A DNA stretch of 64,000 nt, from the NCBI RefSeq assembly GCF_002750855.1, contig NZ_NWUC01000003.1, positions 1 through 64,000 on the forward strand, read 5' to 3'. Origin of the DNA: Neopararhizobium haloflavum. GTDB lineage: Bacteria > Pseudomonadota > Alphaproteobacteria > Rhizobiales > Rhizobiaceae. Shown one piece after another: positions 45,299 to 55,624 of the stretch. Each line of letters begins with the position of its first letter. Position 1 is the stretch's first letter. The notes under the pieces are model-generated. The model did not search any database. It saw nothing but the letters and a program-made list of their open reading frames with translations, and was not told the DNA's origin. Both the position numbers and the translations under genes were made by a program.

Positions 45299-46072
45299 TC
45301 AAGAACCGAAATGCGTTGCGGTGATCGTCACCGGACCCAGCTTAGTGGGCACCCGCGCGTAGACAGGGGCATAGACGTCCGCCGCCTCGTTCTTGGCAAA
45401 CCAGACCTCAACGCTGGTCTGACGCACGAACGCGACCGAACTGTGCTTGGCGTGATAACCGGATTTGGGCTCAGCGCGTGCGCTGCAGACGATCGCTTCG
45501 CCTTCGAAACCTTGCGTGGAGAAAGGCTGCCGCCCGGCTTCGGTCAGGACCACGTCGAACCGTGTCTCGCCGTCGAAGATCGGCAACGTCCTGTTGCACA
45601 CGTCAGCGCCGCCGGGGGCCATGAGCCCTCCGATCGGATCGATGACAGACTGAAGATCGGCCTGCTCGACGGGAATCCAATCTTCGCGCGTACGTTTCTT
45701 TTCCGGCGTCAACTTTGCCGACACGACGGTCCCGTTATCGAACGCGACAGCCATCTGCTGCGACTTGCGGCCCGAGTTGTAGGCGACGACATAGCTCGAC
45801 GCCTGCAACCTGTCGTCCGTCTTCACCCCGGTCACGCTGGTCGACCCGCTCGTGCGGCCGACGATATTGCCGACGCCGGCGGAATTCATCTCGCCCGCTA
45901 TAGAGAAGCGTTCGCCGTCGAAGATCGTGCTGAATGTGGCCTCGGCGACCGGCAACCCGATAAAGGATATCCGGTAGTCGGCTCGATGTATCGTCTGCTG
46001 GGCGCCCGCCGCAACGACCGTGACGCCGTAAAGGACAAGTGCGGCAGCGATTCCGCCGAATGCATGGCGCAT
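45299..46072 (-). CDS. DUF3108 exported protein
   Basis: This 257-residue protein has a signal peptide (cut after about residue 24, VVAAGAQQ) and a beta-rich DUF3108 domain (YRISFIGLPVAEATF, then SGSTSVTGVKTDDRLQASSY). The family is periplasmic and of unknown function. The second of two adjacent ATG codons is taken, 7 nt from GAGGAG. It is divergent from rpmB. Confidence 0.82.
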   Translation of the reverse strand: MRHAFGGIAAALVLYGVTVVAAGAQQTIHRADYRISFIGLPVAEATFSTIFDGERFSIAGEMNSAGVGNIVGRTSGSTSVTGVKTDDRLQASSYVVAYNSGRKSQQMAVAFDNGTVVSAKLTPEKKRTREDWIPVEQADLQSVIDPIGGLMAPGGADVCNRTLPIFDGETRFDVVLTEAGRQPFSTQGFEGEAIVCSARAEPKSGYHAKHSSVAFVRQTSVEVWFAKNEAADVYAPVYARVPTKLGPVTITATHFGS

Positions 46073-46208
46073 CATCGATCTCCTCAACCGTGCTCCAACC
46101 GCCCACACCATAGGTCGATCAATGCGACCTTTTTTGGGGATCGCCTCTTGCGCTGTCGGCGCGAACGCGGCAACACTCCCGCCGATGAAGGAAACAGGCG
46201 GTCTCGGC

Positions 46209-46237
46209 TTGACTGGAACGGTCATGCTGACTATAGA
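46209..46237 (+). promoter_or_regulatory. Strong sigma-70-type promoter of rpmB
   Basis: TTGACT (46209-46214), 17-nt spacer and TATAGA (46232-46237). Transcription should start near 46244, leaving a leader of about 98 nt before rpmB. Confidence 0.7.
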
Positions 46238-46341
46238 ACCGCGACTTTCCGATAACGGGCGGCGACATGCGGCCGGAGCGATGGCCCCGGCGACCTTGTC
46301 GTTCAGAGCCCTGACGATATGCGAAGAACGAAGGTGTACCC

Positions 46342-46638
46342 ATGTCCCGCAGTTGCGAATTGACCGGCAAGGCCGTCCAGTCGGGCAACAATGTCAGCCA
46401 TGCCAACAATAAGACCCGCCGCCGGTTCCTGCCGAACCTGTGCAGCGTGACGCTGATTTCCGAAGCTCTGGGCCAGAGCTATCGCCTCCGCGTTTCGGCA
46501 GCCGCACTGCGCACGGTCGAGCATCGCGGTGGTCTTGATGCGTTTCTGGCGAAGGCAAAGGATGGCGAGCTCTCCATGCGCGCACGCCTCCTTAAGCGCC
46601 AGATCGCCAAGAAGGTTGGCGAGCAGGCAGCCGCCTGA
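46342..46638 (+). CDS. rpmB: 50S ribosomal protein L28
   Basis: This 98-residue protein has the L28 core [29 protein letters not shown] followed by [13 protein letters not shown] and [16 protein letters not shown]. The length matches the alphaproteobacterial form with its C-terminal helix. Its own promoter is seen at 46209-46237 and a hairpin follows the stop. Confidence 0.97.
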   Translation: MSRSCELTGKAVQSGNNVSHANNKTRRRFLPNLCSVTLISEALGQSYRLRVSAAALRTVEHRGGLDAFLAKAKDGELSMRARLLKRQIAKKVGEQAAA

Positions 46639-46656
46639 TCTGACGCGTCCATCCGG

Positions 46657-46675
46657 GCGCGTGTTTCGCACGCGC
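46657..46675 (+). terminator. Hairpin after rpmB
   Basis: GCGCGTG, 5-nt loop TTTCG, CACGCGC, 18 nt past the rpmB stop. No T-run follows, so termination may be partial. The stem lies between rpmB and the candidate riboswitch of the next gene. Confidence 0.5.
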
Positions 46676-46688
46676 TCCACATCTGCAA

Positions 46689-46718
46689 CTGGTGGCATCA
46701 CCCAGGATAAAAAAATGC
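46689..46718 (+). promoter_or_regulatory. Candidate preQ1-I-like pseudoknot over the start codon
   Basis: CTGG (46689-46692) can pair with CCAG (46702-46705). The loop GCAT (46695-46698) can pair with ATGC (46715-46718), which contains the start codon. The connecting loop is GATAAAAAA. This H-type layout with an A-rich third loop resembles preQ1-I riboswitches, and the gene encodes a queuosine-precursor transporter. The first loop (TG) does not match the usual conserved bases, so this is a candidate only. Confidence 0.35.
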
Positions 46719-47362
46719 AAGGCATACGGTCTTACGCGCCCTTCGTCGCCGCAATGGCGATTGTGGTCATCGCTTCAAACTATCTGGTTCAGTTCCCGAT
46801 CCATGCGACGATCGCCGGATTCAATCTGGCCGATCTGTTCACCTGGGGCGCATTCGCCTATCCGATCGCATTTCTCGTCACGGACCTTACCAACCGACGC
46901 TTCGGCGCGCGGGTGGCGCGAGGCGTCGTCGTTGTCGGCTTCCTGATTGCCGTCACCCTGTCCTTCCTGCTGGCGAGCCCGCGAATCGCGATCGCATCGG
47001 GATCGGCCTTCCTGATCGCGCAACTCCTGGACGTCTCGATCTTCGATCGACTTCGCCATCAGCGCTGGTGGAAAGCGCCGCTGATCTCGAGCGTTGTCGG
47101 CTCGCTCGTCGACACGGCCATCTTCTTCTCGATGGCATTCGCAGCCAGCTTTACCTTCCTTGGCGCAAATGACGATTTTGCCATTTCGCTGGCACCGCTC
47201 CTTGGCATGGCCGCTCTGGAGGCACCCCGCTGGGTTTCCTGGGCGCTCGGCGACCTCGGCGTCAAGCTGGCGGTCGGCACCGTGATGCTGATCCCTTACG
47301 GCGTACTGATCACCGTAGTGAAGCCGAAGGCGTCGGTCGACGGCTTCACTCAGCGAGCCTGA
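46715..47362 (+). CDS. VUT/YhhQ-family queuosine precursor transporter
   Basis: This 215-residue inner-membrane protein has six predicted helices. The PF02592 signature is seen in GFNLADLFTWGAFAYPIAFLVTDLTNRRFG near residue 36 and LIAQLLDVSIFD near 103. YhhQ of E. coli imports preQ0/preQ1 for queuosine. AGGA precedes ATG 46715; the frame open upstream is antisense or rpmB-overlapping and rejected. The segment before the ATG may be a riboswitch. Confidence 0.88.
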   Translation: MQGIRSYAPFVAAMAIVVIASNYLVQFPIHATIAGFNLADLFTWGAFAYPIAFLVTDLTNRRFGARVARGVVVVGFLIAVTLSFLLASPRIAIASGSAFLIAQLLDVSIFDRLRHQRWWKAPLISSVVGSLVDTAIFFSMAFAASFTFLGANDDFAISLAPLLGMAALEAPRWVSWALGDLGVKLAVGTVMLIPYGVLITVVKPKASVDGFTQRA

Positions 47363-48350
47363 ATTCCAGCAGCAGGCTGCGCTGCAGGATCGAGTGGTTG
47401 TCGTCGGATACGAGAATGAGCGACACGTCCCCGTCCGGCCCTTCGACGACGTCCAGCCCCTCCATATTGTCGATCTGAAAGCCGAAATCGGCTTCCAGAA
47501 CGATTTCACCGTCAACCGTGGCATCGGGACGGATCGCATCGGCCTCGATCCGTCGAATCCGCATGCCGATGCCATCGGCAATGTTGAACCGGCGCTCCAG
47601 CAGCAACAGGTCCCCATCGGGCAGGAATGCACCGTCCGTGACGTCGAATGGCGGATCCCGGCGGACGAAGAAGACGCCAGCACGCGGGCCGTCCAAGACT
47701 GCGCCGTAGATATTGCCCGCAGTGTTCAAGCTGCGCTCGCTGATGATGATCAGCGCACCACCCAGGGGCCCTTCCGGCGGTGCGAGCGCCACCGTTTCCA
47801 GTCCCCGATTGTTGCGGAACTCCTCGATCGGGATGCGCAGGGGCAGACTTTCTACGGCAGCCCCATAGGAAAACGCTTGGCGCTCGTAGCGATCGACGCG
47901 ATGCTCCCGCTCGAAGCCCACGAACAGATCCGTTTCGCTCACGGCGAGGCTTTCGGCATCGACCAGCCATTTGCGGTCTTCTTCACTGCCGGTCGCATCG
48001 CGCATCACGGTCACGCGAAAATCGCCGATCGCCGCCATGCGTCCGCCATCGTCGCGCTCGATGCGGCCTGAAAACCATTTTCCGGTGTCCATGACGCCAA
48101 TGAAGTGCTGGCGATCGCTGTCCATGCGGATCGACGACATGCCGCCGAGATGCCTGCTCGACGATGTCAGTTCCAGGCCACCGACAAACTTGAACGAGCC
48201 GAAACGCGTCTCGTCCGAGCCGACTTCGAAATGTTCGATGACGCGGGCATTGATCGGAATTTCACCGGACGTGTCCTGCCCGATGGCAGAGGACGAAAGA
48301 AGCAGCGCAACAAGCAGCGGCGCGCCGGCCGCCAGATGCCGGACCGGCAC
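47346..48350 (-). CDS. Exported esterase-like/phytase-like protein (PF13449)
   Basis: This 334-residue protein has a signal peptide (about 1-24, ending SSSAIGQ) and a beta-propeller-like domain of the 'esterase-like activity of phytase' family: FKFVGGLELTS, HFIGVMDTGKWFSG, DAESLAVSETDLFVGFERE, GLETVALAPP. The enzymatic activity is not proven. GTG at 48350 directly follows the cobT stop, giving a clean signal peptide; ATG at 48389 within cobT would add unlikely residues. Confidence 0.82.
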   Translation of the reverse strand: MPVRHLAAGAPLLVALLLSSSAIGQDTSGEIPINARVIEHFEVGSDETRFGSFKFVGGLELTSSSRHLGGMSSIRMDSDRQHFIGVMDTGKWFSGRIERDDGGRMAAIGDFRVTVMRDATGSEEDRKWLVDAESLAVSETDLFVGFEREHRVDRYERQAFSYGAAVESLPLRIPIEEFRNNRGLETVALAPPEGPLGGALIIISERSLNTAGNIYGAVLDGPRAGVFFVRRDPPFDVTDGAFLPDGDLLLLERRFNIADGIGMRIRRIEADAIRPDATVDGEIVLEADFGFQIDNMEGLDVVEGPDGDVSLILVSDDNHSILQRSLLLEFRLAE

Positions 48351-48351
48351 C

Positions 48352-50262
48352 TCAGCCTGCCATGCGCATGCCGCGCACCATTCGCCCACCGGGCGTCCAG
48401 GCCTCTTCCTCGAACAAGGAGGCGAGCTGTTCGGTCATCGCGCCCGCCAGTTCCTCGGCATCGATGATCGTCACGGCACGGCGATAGTAACGGGTCACGT
48501 CATGCCCGATGCCGATTGCCAGGAGTTCTACCGGGGAGCGGGTCTCGATCTCCTCGATCACGGCGCGCAGGTGCCGTTCGAGGTAGTTGCCGGGGTTGAC
48601 GGACAAGGTGGAATCATCGACCGGCGCGCCATCTGAAATCATCATCAGGATACGGCGCTGTTCCGGCCTTGCCAGAAGACGGTTGTGCGCCCAGATCAGC
48701 GCCTCACCGTCGATGTTCTCCTTCAGCAGGCCCTCGCGCATCATCAGGCCGAGATTGCGACGGGCACGCCGCCAAGGTGCATCGGCCGATTTGTAGACGA
48801 TGTGACGCAGATCGTTGAGCCTGCCCGGATTGGCCGGCTTGCCGTCGACCAGCCATTTCTCCCGCGCCTGGCCGCCCTTCCAGGCCTTGGTGGTGAAGCC
48901 GAGTATCTCCACCTTGACGCCGCAACGCTCCAGGGTACGAGCAAGAATGTCTGCGCAGGTGGCCGCGACGGTGATCGGCCGACCCCGCATCGAACCCGAA
49001 TTGTCGATAAGCAGCGTCACGACCGTATCGCGGAAATTCGTGTCGCGTTCCATCTTGTAGGAAAGCGGCTGCATCGGATCCATGATCAGGCGCGAAAGGC
49101 GAGCCGGATCGAGATAGCCTTCTTCCAGGTCGAAGTCCCAGGCCCTGTTCTGCTGTGCCATCAGGCGGCGCTGCAAACGGTTGGCCAAGCGCCCGACCAC
49201 GCCTTGCAGATGAGCCAGTTGTTTGTCGAGGAAGGCACGCAAGCGGTCGAGTTCGGCTTCGTCGCACAGATCGGTGGAGGCAACTTCCTCATCGAAGGCC
49301 TCGGTGAAGACCCGATAGTCCACCTTTTCGTTGATATCGGACAGCGGGATATTGGGGCGCCGCGTTTCGCCGGGCGTTTCGGCCTCGTCGTCCATGTCGT
49401 CGTCCATCTCCTCGTCGGAGACTTCTGCGCCATCCATCTCACCCGCCTCGGATTGCTCCTCGGCGGAATCGTTTTCCTCCGCCGGCGCCGAATCCGAGCC
49501 GGCCTGCTCGTCGGCACCTTGCTCGTTTTCTTCGTTGGAGCGGGGCTGATCGTCCTCGTCGCTGTCCTGCTCGTCGCTCTGTTGGTCCTCGTCCTCGCCG
49601 TAATCCTCGGCCATCTCCATGGAGGCGAGGATATGGCGCATGGTGCGGGCGAAGGCCTGCTGATCATCCACCGAACCGACCAGATCTTCCAGATCGCCGG
49701 CGGCCTTCTCCTCGATCCAGTCACGCCAGAGATCAACGACCCGACCTGCAGAGACGGGCGCCTTGCGCCCCGTCAGCCGCTCGCGCACCAGCAATGCGAC
49801 GGCTTCCTCCAGCGGAGCGTCTTCCTGGCGCAGAATGCCCTTGTAGTTGGCCTTGGCATATTTATCCGAGAGCATCGAGGCGAGATTGTCGCCGACGCCC
49901 GACATTCGGCGGGTTCCGATAGCCTCAACGCGCGCCTGCTCGACGGCATCATAAACCGCGCGCGCCTCCGTGCCCGCAGGCGCCATCGTCGAATGGACGC
50001 GGGCATCGTGACAGGCCTTTCGCAAGGCCATGGAGTCGCCGATGCCGCGTGTTACGGCCAGATCGTGCCGGCTGGGTCGCTTCGGCAGGTCAGGCAGGCG
50101 TGCCCGCTCGCCAGCGAGACCAGGCTTATCGTTGGCGAAGACGACCTCGAGTTCGTGATCCGCCGCGATCGAACGGATGCAGCCGGTCAACGCCCGCTTG
50201 AACGGCTCTGTATCCACCGGCCCGCCCGGCTTGCCTCGCAGATTGTCGCCTCGCCCGGCCAT
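48352..50262 (-). CDS. cobT: Cobaltochelatase subunit CobT
   Basis: This 636-residue subunit of the aerobic cobaltochelatase (CobNST) works with the AAA+ CobS to drive CobN to insert cobalt into hydrogenobyrinic acid diamide. A very acidic middle (about 210-300, Glu/Asp/Ser-rich) precedes the C-terminal VWA-like domain with the metal site [13 protein letters not shown] near residue 430. It lies 10 nt after cobS. cobN is not in the window. Confidence 0.95.
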   Translation of the reverse strand: MAGRGDNLRGKPGGPVDTEPFKRALTGCIRSIAADHELEVVFANDKPGLAGERARLPDLPKRPSRHDLAVTRGIGDSMALRKACHDARVHSTMAPAGTEARAVYDAVEQARVEAIGTRRMSGVGDNLASMLSDKYAKANYKGILRQEDAPLEEAVALLVRERLTGRKAPVSAGRVVDLWRDWIEEKAAGDLEDLVGSVDDQQAFARTMRHILASMEMAEDYGEDEDQQSDEQDSDEDDQPRSNEENEQGADEQAGSDSAPAEENDSAEEQSEAGEMDGAEVSDEEMDDDMDDEAETPGETRRPNIPLSDINEKVDYRVFTEAFDEEVASTDLCDEAELDRLRAFLDKQLAHLQGVVGRLANRLQRRLMAQQNRAWDFDLEEGYLDPARLSRLIMDPMQPLSYKMERDTNFRDTVVTLLIDNSGSMRGRPITVAATCADILARTLERCGVKVEILGFTTKAWKGGQAREKWLVDGKPANPGRLNDLRHIVYKSADAPWRRARRNLGLMMREGLLKENIDGEALIWAHNRLLARPEQRRILMMISDGAPVDDSTLSVNPGNYLERHLRAVIEEIETRSPVELLAIGIGHDVTRYYRRAVTIIDAEELAGAMTEQLASLFEEEAWTPGGRMVRGMRMAG

Positions 50263-50272
50263 CGTGCGCTCG

Positions 50273-51271
50273 TCAGCTCGCCGCGTCGAGCACGATGTTC
50301 GCGGCGCTTTCCTTCAGCTCTTCACCGAAGGCGCGCTGATATTGCTCGGCAACCAGTGTCCGCTCCAACTCGTCGCACTTGTTCAGGAAGGTGACGCGGA
50401 ATGCAAAAGCGATGTCTCCGAAGATCTCTGCGTTCTCCGCCCAGGTGATCACCGTGCGCGGGCTCATCACCGTCGAAAGATCGCCGTTCATGAATGCTGC
50501 GCGCGTCATGTCGGCCAGGCGCACCATGCGCGAGATCGTGTCACGGCCGTCCTCCGTATCGAAGCTCTTGACCTTGGCTATGACGATGTTGACCTCATTG
50601 TCGTGCGGCAGGTAGTTGAGCGTCGTGACGATGGACCACCGGTCCATCTGTGCCTGGTTGATCTGCTGCGTGCCGTGGTAGAGACCGGTCGTGTCGCCAA
50701 GCCCTACCGTGTTGGCCGTCGCGAACAGCCGGAAGGCCGGATGCGGCCTGATGACGCGGCTTTGGTCGAGCAGCGTCAGTCGGCCCGACGATTCAAGCAC
50801 ACGCTGAATAACGAACATGACGTCCGGGCGGCCGGCATCGTATTCGTCGAAGCACAGCGCGACATTGTGCTGGTAAGCCCATGGCAGGATGCCGTCCTTG
50901 AATTCGGTGACCTGCATCCCGTCCTTGACGACGATGGCATCCTTGCCGACGAGATCGATGCGGCTGACGTGGCTGTCGAGATTGACGCGAACGCACGGCC
51001 AGTTGAGGCGCGCGGCGACCTGCTCGATATGGGTCGACTTGCCGGTCCCGTGATAGCCCGAAACCATGACGCGACGATTGTGGGCGAAGCCGGCGAGGAT
51101 CGCGAGCGTCGTATCCCGGTCAAAAAGGTAATCCGGATCGAAATCCGGGACATAGGCGTCGCCTGCCGAATAGGCGGGCACCTTCATGTCACTGTCTATG
51201 CCGAAGGTTTCGCGGACCGAAACGGTCGTGTCCGGCAAATTCGAAATGTCGAGATCGATCTTGTTCATCAT
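50273..51271 (-). CDS. cobS: Cobaltochelatase subunit CobS
   Basis: This 332-residue AAA+ ATPase has Walker [12 protein letters not shown] near residue 71, Walker [14 protein letters not shown] near 140 and sensor region [15 protein letters not shown] near 182. It starts [19 protein letters not shown]. The upstream J-domain and bolA neighbours are conserved in Rhizobiales. Confidence 0.96.
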   Translation of the reverse strand: MMNKIDLDISNLPDTTVSVRETFGIDSDMKVPAYSAGDAYVPDFDPDYLFDRDTTLAILAGFAHNRRVMVSGYHGTGKSTHIEQVAARLNWPCVRVNLDSHVSRIDLVGKDAIVVKDGMQVTEFKDGILPWAYQHNVALCFDEYDAGRPDVMFVIQRVLESSGRLTLLDQSRVIRPHPAFRLFATANTVGLGDTTGLYHGTQQINQAQMDRWSIVTTLNYLPHDNEVNIVIAKVKSFDTEDGRDTISRMVRLADMTRAAFMNGDLSTVMSPRTVITWAENAEIFGDIAFAFRVTFLNKCDELERTLVAEQYQRAFGEELKESAANIVLDAAS

Positions 51272-51341
51272 GCCTTCCGCGAGACGCGGTTTCTCTTGAT
51301 CTGGGACTTGGGCTCTCAGCTGGCGAGGCTTGCAGGATCGC

Positions 51342-51968
51342 TTAGCAGAAACCGGACTGCTTTAACAATTGATAGGCCTGCACAACAGCGCGAAAACGCT
51401 CCTCGGAGGAACGGTCGCCGCCATTGGCATCCGGGTGGTGCTTCTTGACCAGCAGCTTGTAGCGCGCCTTGATGTCGGCCGCGTCCGCCCCTCCGTCGAG
51501 GCCGAGCGTCTCGAAGGCCTTTGCTTCCAGCGATTTCAGCTTGCGCTGCGGTGGACCGCCGCGCTGGCGCCGTGCACGGCTTTCGTTGAAGAAGCCGAAA
51601 GGGTCGCGCATTCTGGCTGCGGACGCCGCGCTGCCCGAGCGCGCCTGATTGTGTGCCGGGCCGTGGCGCGCGGCTTTGTTGACACCGACGGTCCAGGTTG
51701 GCCGATGGCCCGTCAGCGCCTCCTTCTGATAGCGCGCGATCTCTCCATCCGACAGACCGGAGAAATAATTGTATCCCTTGTTGTACTGACGCACATGGTC
51801 GACGCAAAAAAGGAAATACTCACCTTCCGCATCGCGGCCCACGGGCGCACGGTGCGTGCCCTTGGCATCGCACCCGTCCCACTGACACACGGGCGTCGAC
51901 GGCTCGGCGCGCGCACGGCTCTTGCCACGCGTGCGGATGCCGTCAAAATATTTCGAATCCAGCTTCAT
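51342..51968 (-). CDS. J-domain protein
   Basis: This 208-residue protein has the J domain at the C-terminus (about 145-205): [27 protein letters not shown] with the HPD tripeptide, then [12 protein letters not shown]. The N-terminal half carries two cysteine/histidine clusters ([29 protein letters not shown]). It likely recruits DnaK to a specific client, unknown. ATG at 51968 gives the conserved MKLDSKYFD start. Confidence 0.88.
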   Translation of the reverse strand: MKLDSKYFDGIRTRGKSRARAEPSTPVCQWDGCDAKGTHRAPVGRDAEGEYFLFCVDHVRQYNKGYNYFSGLSDGEIARYQKEALTGHRPTWTVGVNKAARHGPAHNQARSGSAASAARMRDPFGFFNESRARRQRGGPPQRKLKSLEAKAFETLGLDGGADAADIKARYKLLVKKHHPDANGGDRSSEERFRAVVQAYQLLKQSGFC

Positions 51969-52132
51969 CTCCCGTATTATGGAGTGCGCCCCGAGCGCGA
52001 ACAAGGATTGACAATGCGCAAGGTTGCTCTCTATCGCAGCGAAACAGGTTCGCCGTTTCGTGGCATGGATCGCGCGCGCCATCGAGCTTCGCAGGAAAGC
52101 TGCGCCTCACCATCTCGAAAATGGACCTTGCC

Positions 52133-52414
52133 ATGACCATAGCAGCGACGATCGACCGCAAGCTTCGCGATGCCTTCGCACCCGAACGCATCGAGGTGAT
52201 CAACGAGAGCCATCTTCACGCGGGCCATAAACCGGAGTTCAATGGCAGCGGCGAAACCCATTTTCGCATCCGCATCGTGTCCGGCAGCTTCGCCGGGATG
52301 TCGCGCATCGCGCGTCACCGTGCACTCAATGAGTTGCTTCGGCCGGAAATCGAGGCGGGGGTTCACGCGCTGGCTCTGGAGCCGGCAGCGCCGGGCGAGC
52401 CGACCCGCTGGTAG
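52133..52414 (+). CDS. bolA: BolA-family protein
   Basis: This 93-residue protein has the BolA core VINESHLHAGH, then HFRIRIVSGSFAGMSRIARHRALNELL. BolA proteins pair with monothiol glutaredoxins in iron-sulfur trafficking. It is divergent from the J-domain gene by 164 nt. Start MTIAATIDRKL at 52133; ATG at 52121 is possible. Confidence 0.93.
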   Translation: MTIAATIDRKLRDAFAPERIEVINESHLHAGHKPEFNGSGETHFRIRIVSGSFAGMSRIARHRALNELLRPEIEAGVHALALEPAAPGEPTRW

Positions 52415-52438
52415 GCAGTCGCTGCCGCATTTCCTTGT

Positions 52439-53746
52439 CTATCGACCCAATTCTCCCTCTTCCAGGGGCTTTATCCTGAGCCGGGTGATGCGGTTCTTTT
52501 CCCGTTTCATCACGATGAATCGCTTGCCGTGGAAGGTGAACGCCTGACGCTCATTGGGGATCGTCTGCGATTCGTGGATGACGAGACCTGCGATCGTTGT
52601 GGCCTCTTCATCCGGAAGGCTCCAGTCGAGGGCCCTGTTGAGGTCGCGGATCGGCACCTGACCGTCGACAACCACCGAACCGTCCGCCTCGGTGCGCACG
52701 CCTTGCATGTCGATATCGTGCTCGTCGGAGATGTCGCCAACGATCTCCTCCAGAATGTCCTCCAGCGTCACAAGACCTTCCAGCTCGCCGTATTCGTCGA
52801 CAACGATGGCAAAGTGCGCCTTGCGCCGCAGAAACGCGTTGAGCTGATCCTTGAGATTCGTCGTATCGGGGACGAACCACGGCTTCTGCGCTATCTTGGA
52901 GATATCGATGCGGCCGGGATCGTTGCCGACATCGGCGAGCGCGCGCAGCAGATCCTTGGCATGGACGATGCCGATGATGTTGTCGGTTTCTCCACGCCAT
53001 ACGGGCATGCGCGTGTGCGGGCTGTCCAGGATCGTCCTCACCACAGCTTCCGGAGGGTCGTCGGCGCTGACCATGCGCATCGACGTGCGATGCACCATGA
53101 TGTCCGAGACTTCCAGCTCGTCGAGATCGAGCACACCGCCCAGCCGATCGCGATCGGCTTTGACCACAGAGCCTTCCCGGTGCAGCAGGTCGACGGCGCC
53201 TCGAAGTTCCTCGTGCGCCGTCAGCATCGAGCTTTCGGCTGACAGGGTGACGCCGAAAAGCGCCAGAATGCGGCGCACGATCCAATTGACCGCTGTCGAC
53301 AGCGGTCCTGCGACACGCACGAAAATATTGACCGGAGCCGAAACCGTCAGCGCGAACCGATCGGGCGTCGAGATCGCCCAGCTTTTGGGCAGAACTTCGG
53401 CAAAGATAACGAGCAGCACGGTCATGGCGATCGTTGCGACCGCCACGCCGGAATCACCGAATATCCCGAGGAGCAGGCTCGTTGCCAGCGACGAGGCGAG
53501 GATGTTGACCAGATTGTTTCCGATCAACAATGCGCCGATCAGTCGATCGCGTCTATCGATCAGACGGGCAACCACGCCGGCACGCGGATCACCGTTCGCC
53601 TCGAGCGTGTGCATGCGCGAGCGCGACGCGGCCGTCAGCGCCGTTTCCGAGCCGGAGAAGAAAGCAGACGTTCCGATCAGCACCAGGATCGCGAGCCCGG
53701 TGAGCCAATACTCCGACAGAATGGACATGAAACCATCGATGGTCAT
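52439..53746 (-). CDS. HlyC/CorC-family transporter-like protein (DUF21-CBS-CorC)
   Basis: This 435-residue inner-membrane protein has a DUF21 domain with about four helices (residues 10-190, including FFSGSETALTAASRSRM), a CBS pair (about 205-330, VSDIMVHRTSM and DNIIGIVHAKDLL) and the CorC/HlyC C-terminal domain (VDEYGELEGLVTLEDILEEIVGDI). The family is linked to Mg/Co homeostasis. It overlaps aroB by 4 nt, so it belongs to the aroK-aroB operon. Confidence 0.92.
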   Translation of the reverse strand: MTIDGFMSILSEYWLTGLAILVLIGTSAFFSGSETALTAASRSRMHTLEANGDPRAGVVARLIDRRDRLIGALLIGNNLVNILASSLATSLLLGIFGDSGVAVATIAMTVLLVIFAEVLPKSWAISTPDRFALTVSAPVNIFVRVAGPLSTAVNWIVRRILALFGVTLSAESSMLTAHEELRGAVDLLHREGSVVKADRDRLGGVLDLDELEVSDIMVHRTSMRMVSADDPPEAVVRTILDSPHTRMPVWRGETDNIIGIVHAKDLLRALADVGNDPGRIDISKIAQKPWFVPDTTNLKDQLNAFLRRKAHFAIVVDEYGELEGLVTLEDILEEIVGDISDEHDIDMQGVRTEADGSVVVDGQVPIRDLNRALDWSLPDEEATTIAGLVIHESQTIPNERQAFTFHGKRFIVMKREKNRITRLRIKPLEEGELGR

Positions 53747-54882
53747 CGGGATTGCTTATCCTTTAGGAAGGCCAGAACTTCGGATGGCGGTACGTCGTCA
53801 GCAATGAATGCCTCGCCGACGCCACGCGTCAGAATGAAGGTGAGTTTGCCGCGCTTGACTTTCTTGTCCTGTCCCATCAGGTCCAGCAACGTTTCGGCGG
53901 GGGGCAACCCGCCTGGAATCTCGTCCAGCCGCGTCGGCAGTCCGACCGCCTCAAAATGTGCGGCGACGCGGTGGGCGTCATCCGGGCTTGCAAGGTTCAT
54001 ACGTGCGGAGAATTCATGCGCCAGCACCATGCCGATGGCGACGCCCTCGCCATGGACCAGACGCGCGCCATCATAGCCGGTCGCCGCCTCCAGTGCATGC
54101 CCGAAGGTATGGCCCAGGTTCAACAGCGCGCGCGCGCCGGCCTCGTGCTCATCGGCCGCAACAACATCGGCCTTGGCCTGGCAACTCGCCGCGATCGCCT
54201 CCACCCTTCCCGCGCCGCCGGTGAAGACGTCACGCCAGTTTGATTCCAGCCAGGCGAAAAACTCTGGCTTGTCGATCAGACCGTATTTCGCGACCTCGGC
54301 GTAGCCGGCACGAAATTCCCGGTCCGACAGCGTATCGAGCACTGCCGTATCGGCGATGACCAGATGCGGCTGATGGAAGACGCCAACCAGATTCTTGCCC
54401 TGCGGCATGTTGATGCCTGTCTTTCCGCCGACGGAACTGTCGACCTGCGCAAGCAGCGAGGTAGGGATCTGGACGAAGCGCATGCCGCGGCGCACGATAC
54501 CGGCCGCAAAGCCCGCCAAATCACCGATCACGCCTCCCCCCAGCGCGATCACCACGTCGGCGCGTTCGAGCCGCGCATCGAGCAGTGTCCCCGTCACCTC
54601 GACCAGCCGATCGAAGCTCTTGGTCTTTTCACCGGCGGGAACGACGATATCGCAGGCCTTGATGCCCGCGGCTTCGAGTGCCTGATGCAGGGTTGCCAGA
54701 TGGTGGGCGGCGACGGTCTCGTCGGTGACGATCGCAGCCCGAACGCCAGGCAGCCGCGCGCCGATCAGTTCTCCCGCCCGGGCAATCAGCCCCGGCCCGA
54801 TATGAATGTCGTAGGAACGCGTGCCGAGCGCGACACGAACCGTTCTTGCACCGTCTCCGGTGCGGCCTTCGATGGATGTCAT
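53743..54882 (-). CDS. aroB: 3-dehydroquinate synthase
   Basis: This 379-residue enzyme forms dehydroquinate from DAHP, the second shikimate step. NAD-binding GGGVIGDLAGF is near residue 107, zinc ligands lie in LNLGHTFGHALEA near 250 and LVHGEGVAIGM, and DSSVGGKTGIN near 138. The start overlaps the aroK stop (ATGA), the classic aroK-aroB pair. Confidence 0.96.
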   Translation of the reverse strand: MTSIEGRTGDGARTVRVALGTRSYDIHIGPGLIARAGELIGARLPGVRAAIVTDETVAAHHLATLHQALEAAGIKACDIVVPAGEKTKSFDRLVEVTGTLLDARLERADVVIALGGGVIGDLAGFAAGIVRRGMRFVQIPTSLLAQVDSSVGGKTGINMPQGKNLVGVFHQPHLVIADTAVLDTLSDREFRAGYAEVAKYGLIDKPEFFAWLESNWRDVFTGGAGRVEAIAASCQAKADVVAADEHEAGARALLNLGHTFGHALEAATGYDGARLVHGEGVAIGMVLAHEFSARMNLASPDDAHRVAAHFEAVGLPTRLDEIPGGLPPAETLLDLMGQDKKVKRGKLTFILTRGVGEAFIADDVPPSEVLAFLKDKQSR

Positions 54883-55457
54883 TGGCAGCCTCGGCCGGCG
54901 ATGGCCGCCAGCGTTTCCTCCACGATGGTTTCCTTGCGCACGGCGCGCGAACGCACCGTGATGTCGGCTTCGGCGTAAATGGGGTACCGCGCCGTCATCA
55001 GCGTCTGCAACGTGCCTCTCGGATCGGGCGTCTTCAGCAGCGGCCGGTTGTCGCGTTTGCTGACGCGCTCCCACAGCACTTCGAGATCGGCCTCCAGCCA
55101 CACCGACAGAGCGCGTTCCTTGATGAGTGTACGGCTTTCGCCGTTGACGAAGGCGCCGCCGCCTGTGGACAGAACGCGTGGGCCGGTTTTCAAAAGACGG
55201 CGGATTACCCGCGCCTCAAGCGAACGGAATTCTGTTTCGCCGTATGTTTCGAAGAGTTCTGCAATGGTCATGCGTGACACACGCTCGATTTCGGCATCGG
55301 AATCAATGAACGGAATCTGAAGCGCGCTTGCGGTCATCCGGCCGATCACCGACTTGCCCGCGCCCATCAATCCGACGAAAACGAGGTTGCGTGTGCCGAT
55401 CGCTTCGCGCGCCTGGCGACATAGATCAGGCAAGCTAAGGGCGGCGGCCGTCGACAT
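54879..55457 (-). CDS. aroK: Shikimate kinase
   Basis: This 192-residue enzyme has P-loop GLMGAGKSVIGR near residue 29, shikimate-binding FIDSDAEIE near 50, STGGGAFVN near 96 and the lid KRDNRPLL. The N-terminal 20 residues are longer than in E. coli AroK, normal for Rhizobiales. Confidence 0.95.
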   Translation of the reverse strand: MSTAAALSLPDLCRQAREAIGTRNLVFVGLMGAGKSVIGRMTASALQIPFIDSDAEIERVSRMTIAELFETYGETEFRSLEARVIRRLLKTGPRVLSTGGGAFVNGESRTLIKERALSVWLEADLEVLWERVSKRDNRPLLKTPDPRGTLQTLMTARYPIYAEADITVRSRAVRKETIVEETLAAIAGRGCQ

Positions 55458-55624
55458 GGAAGCTCGGCTTTCTCATCATGGTCTTTCCTATCGCGAAATC
55501 GGCCGATAGGGTCAAGCAGCAGCGGCATCGCACTGTCTTCCATGCAGTTGCGCAACTTGCACTCGTTCTGCCCCTCGCTCATAAAGGGAATCAGCAGCGC
55601 GCCTCGAACCGGCCGGAAGAATTG

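Noticed and set aside
48685-50394. 569-residue plus-strand frame
   Set aside because: Antisense of cobT and part of cobS; its sequence is the mirror of their acidic and conserved codons, with no family.
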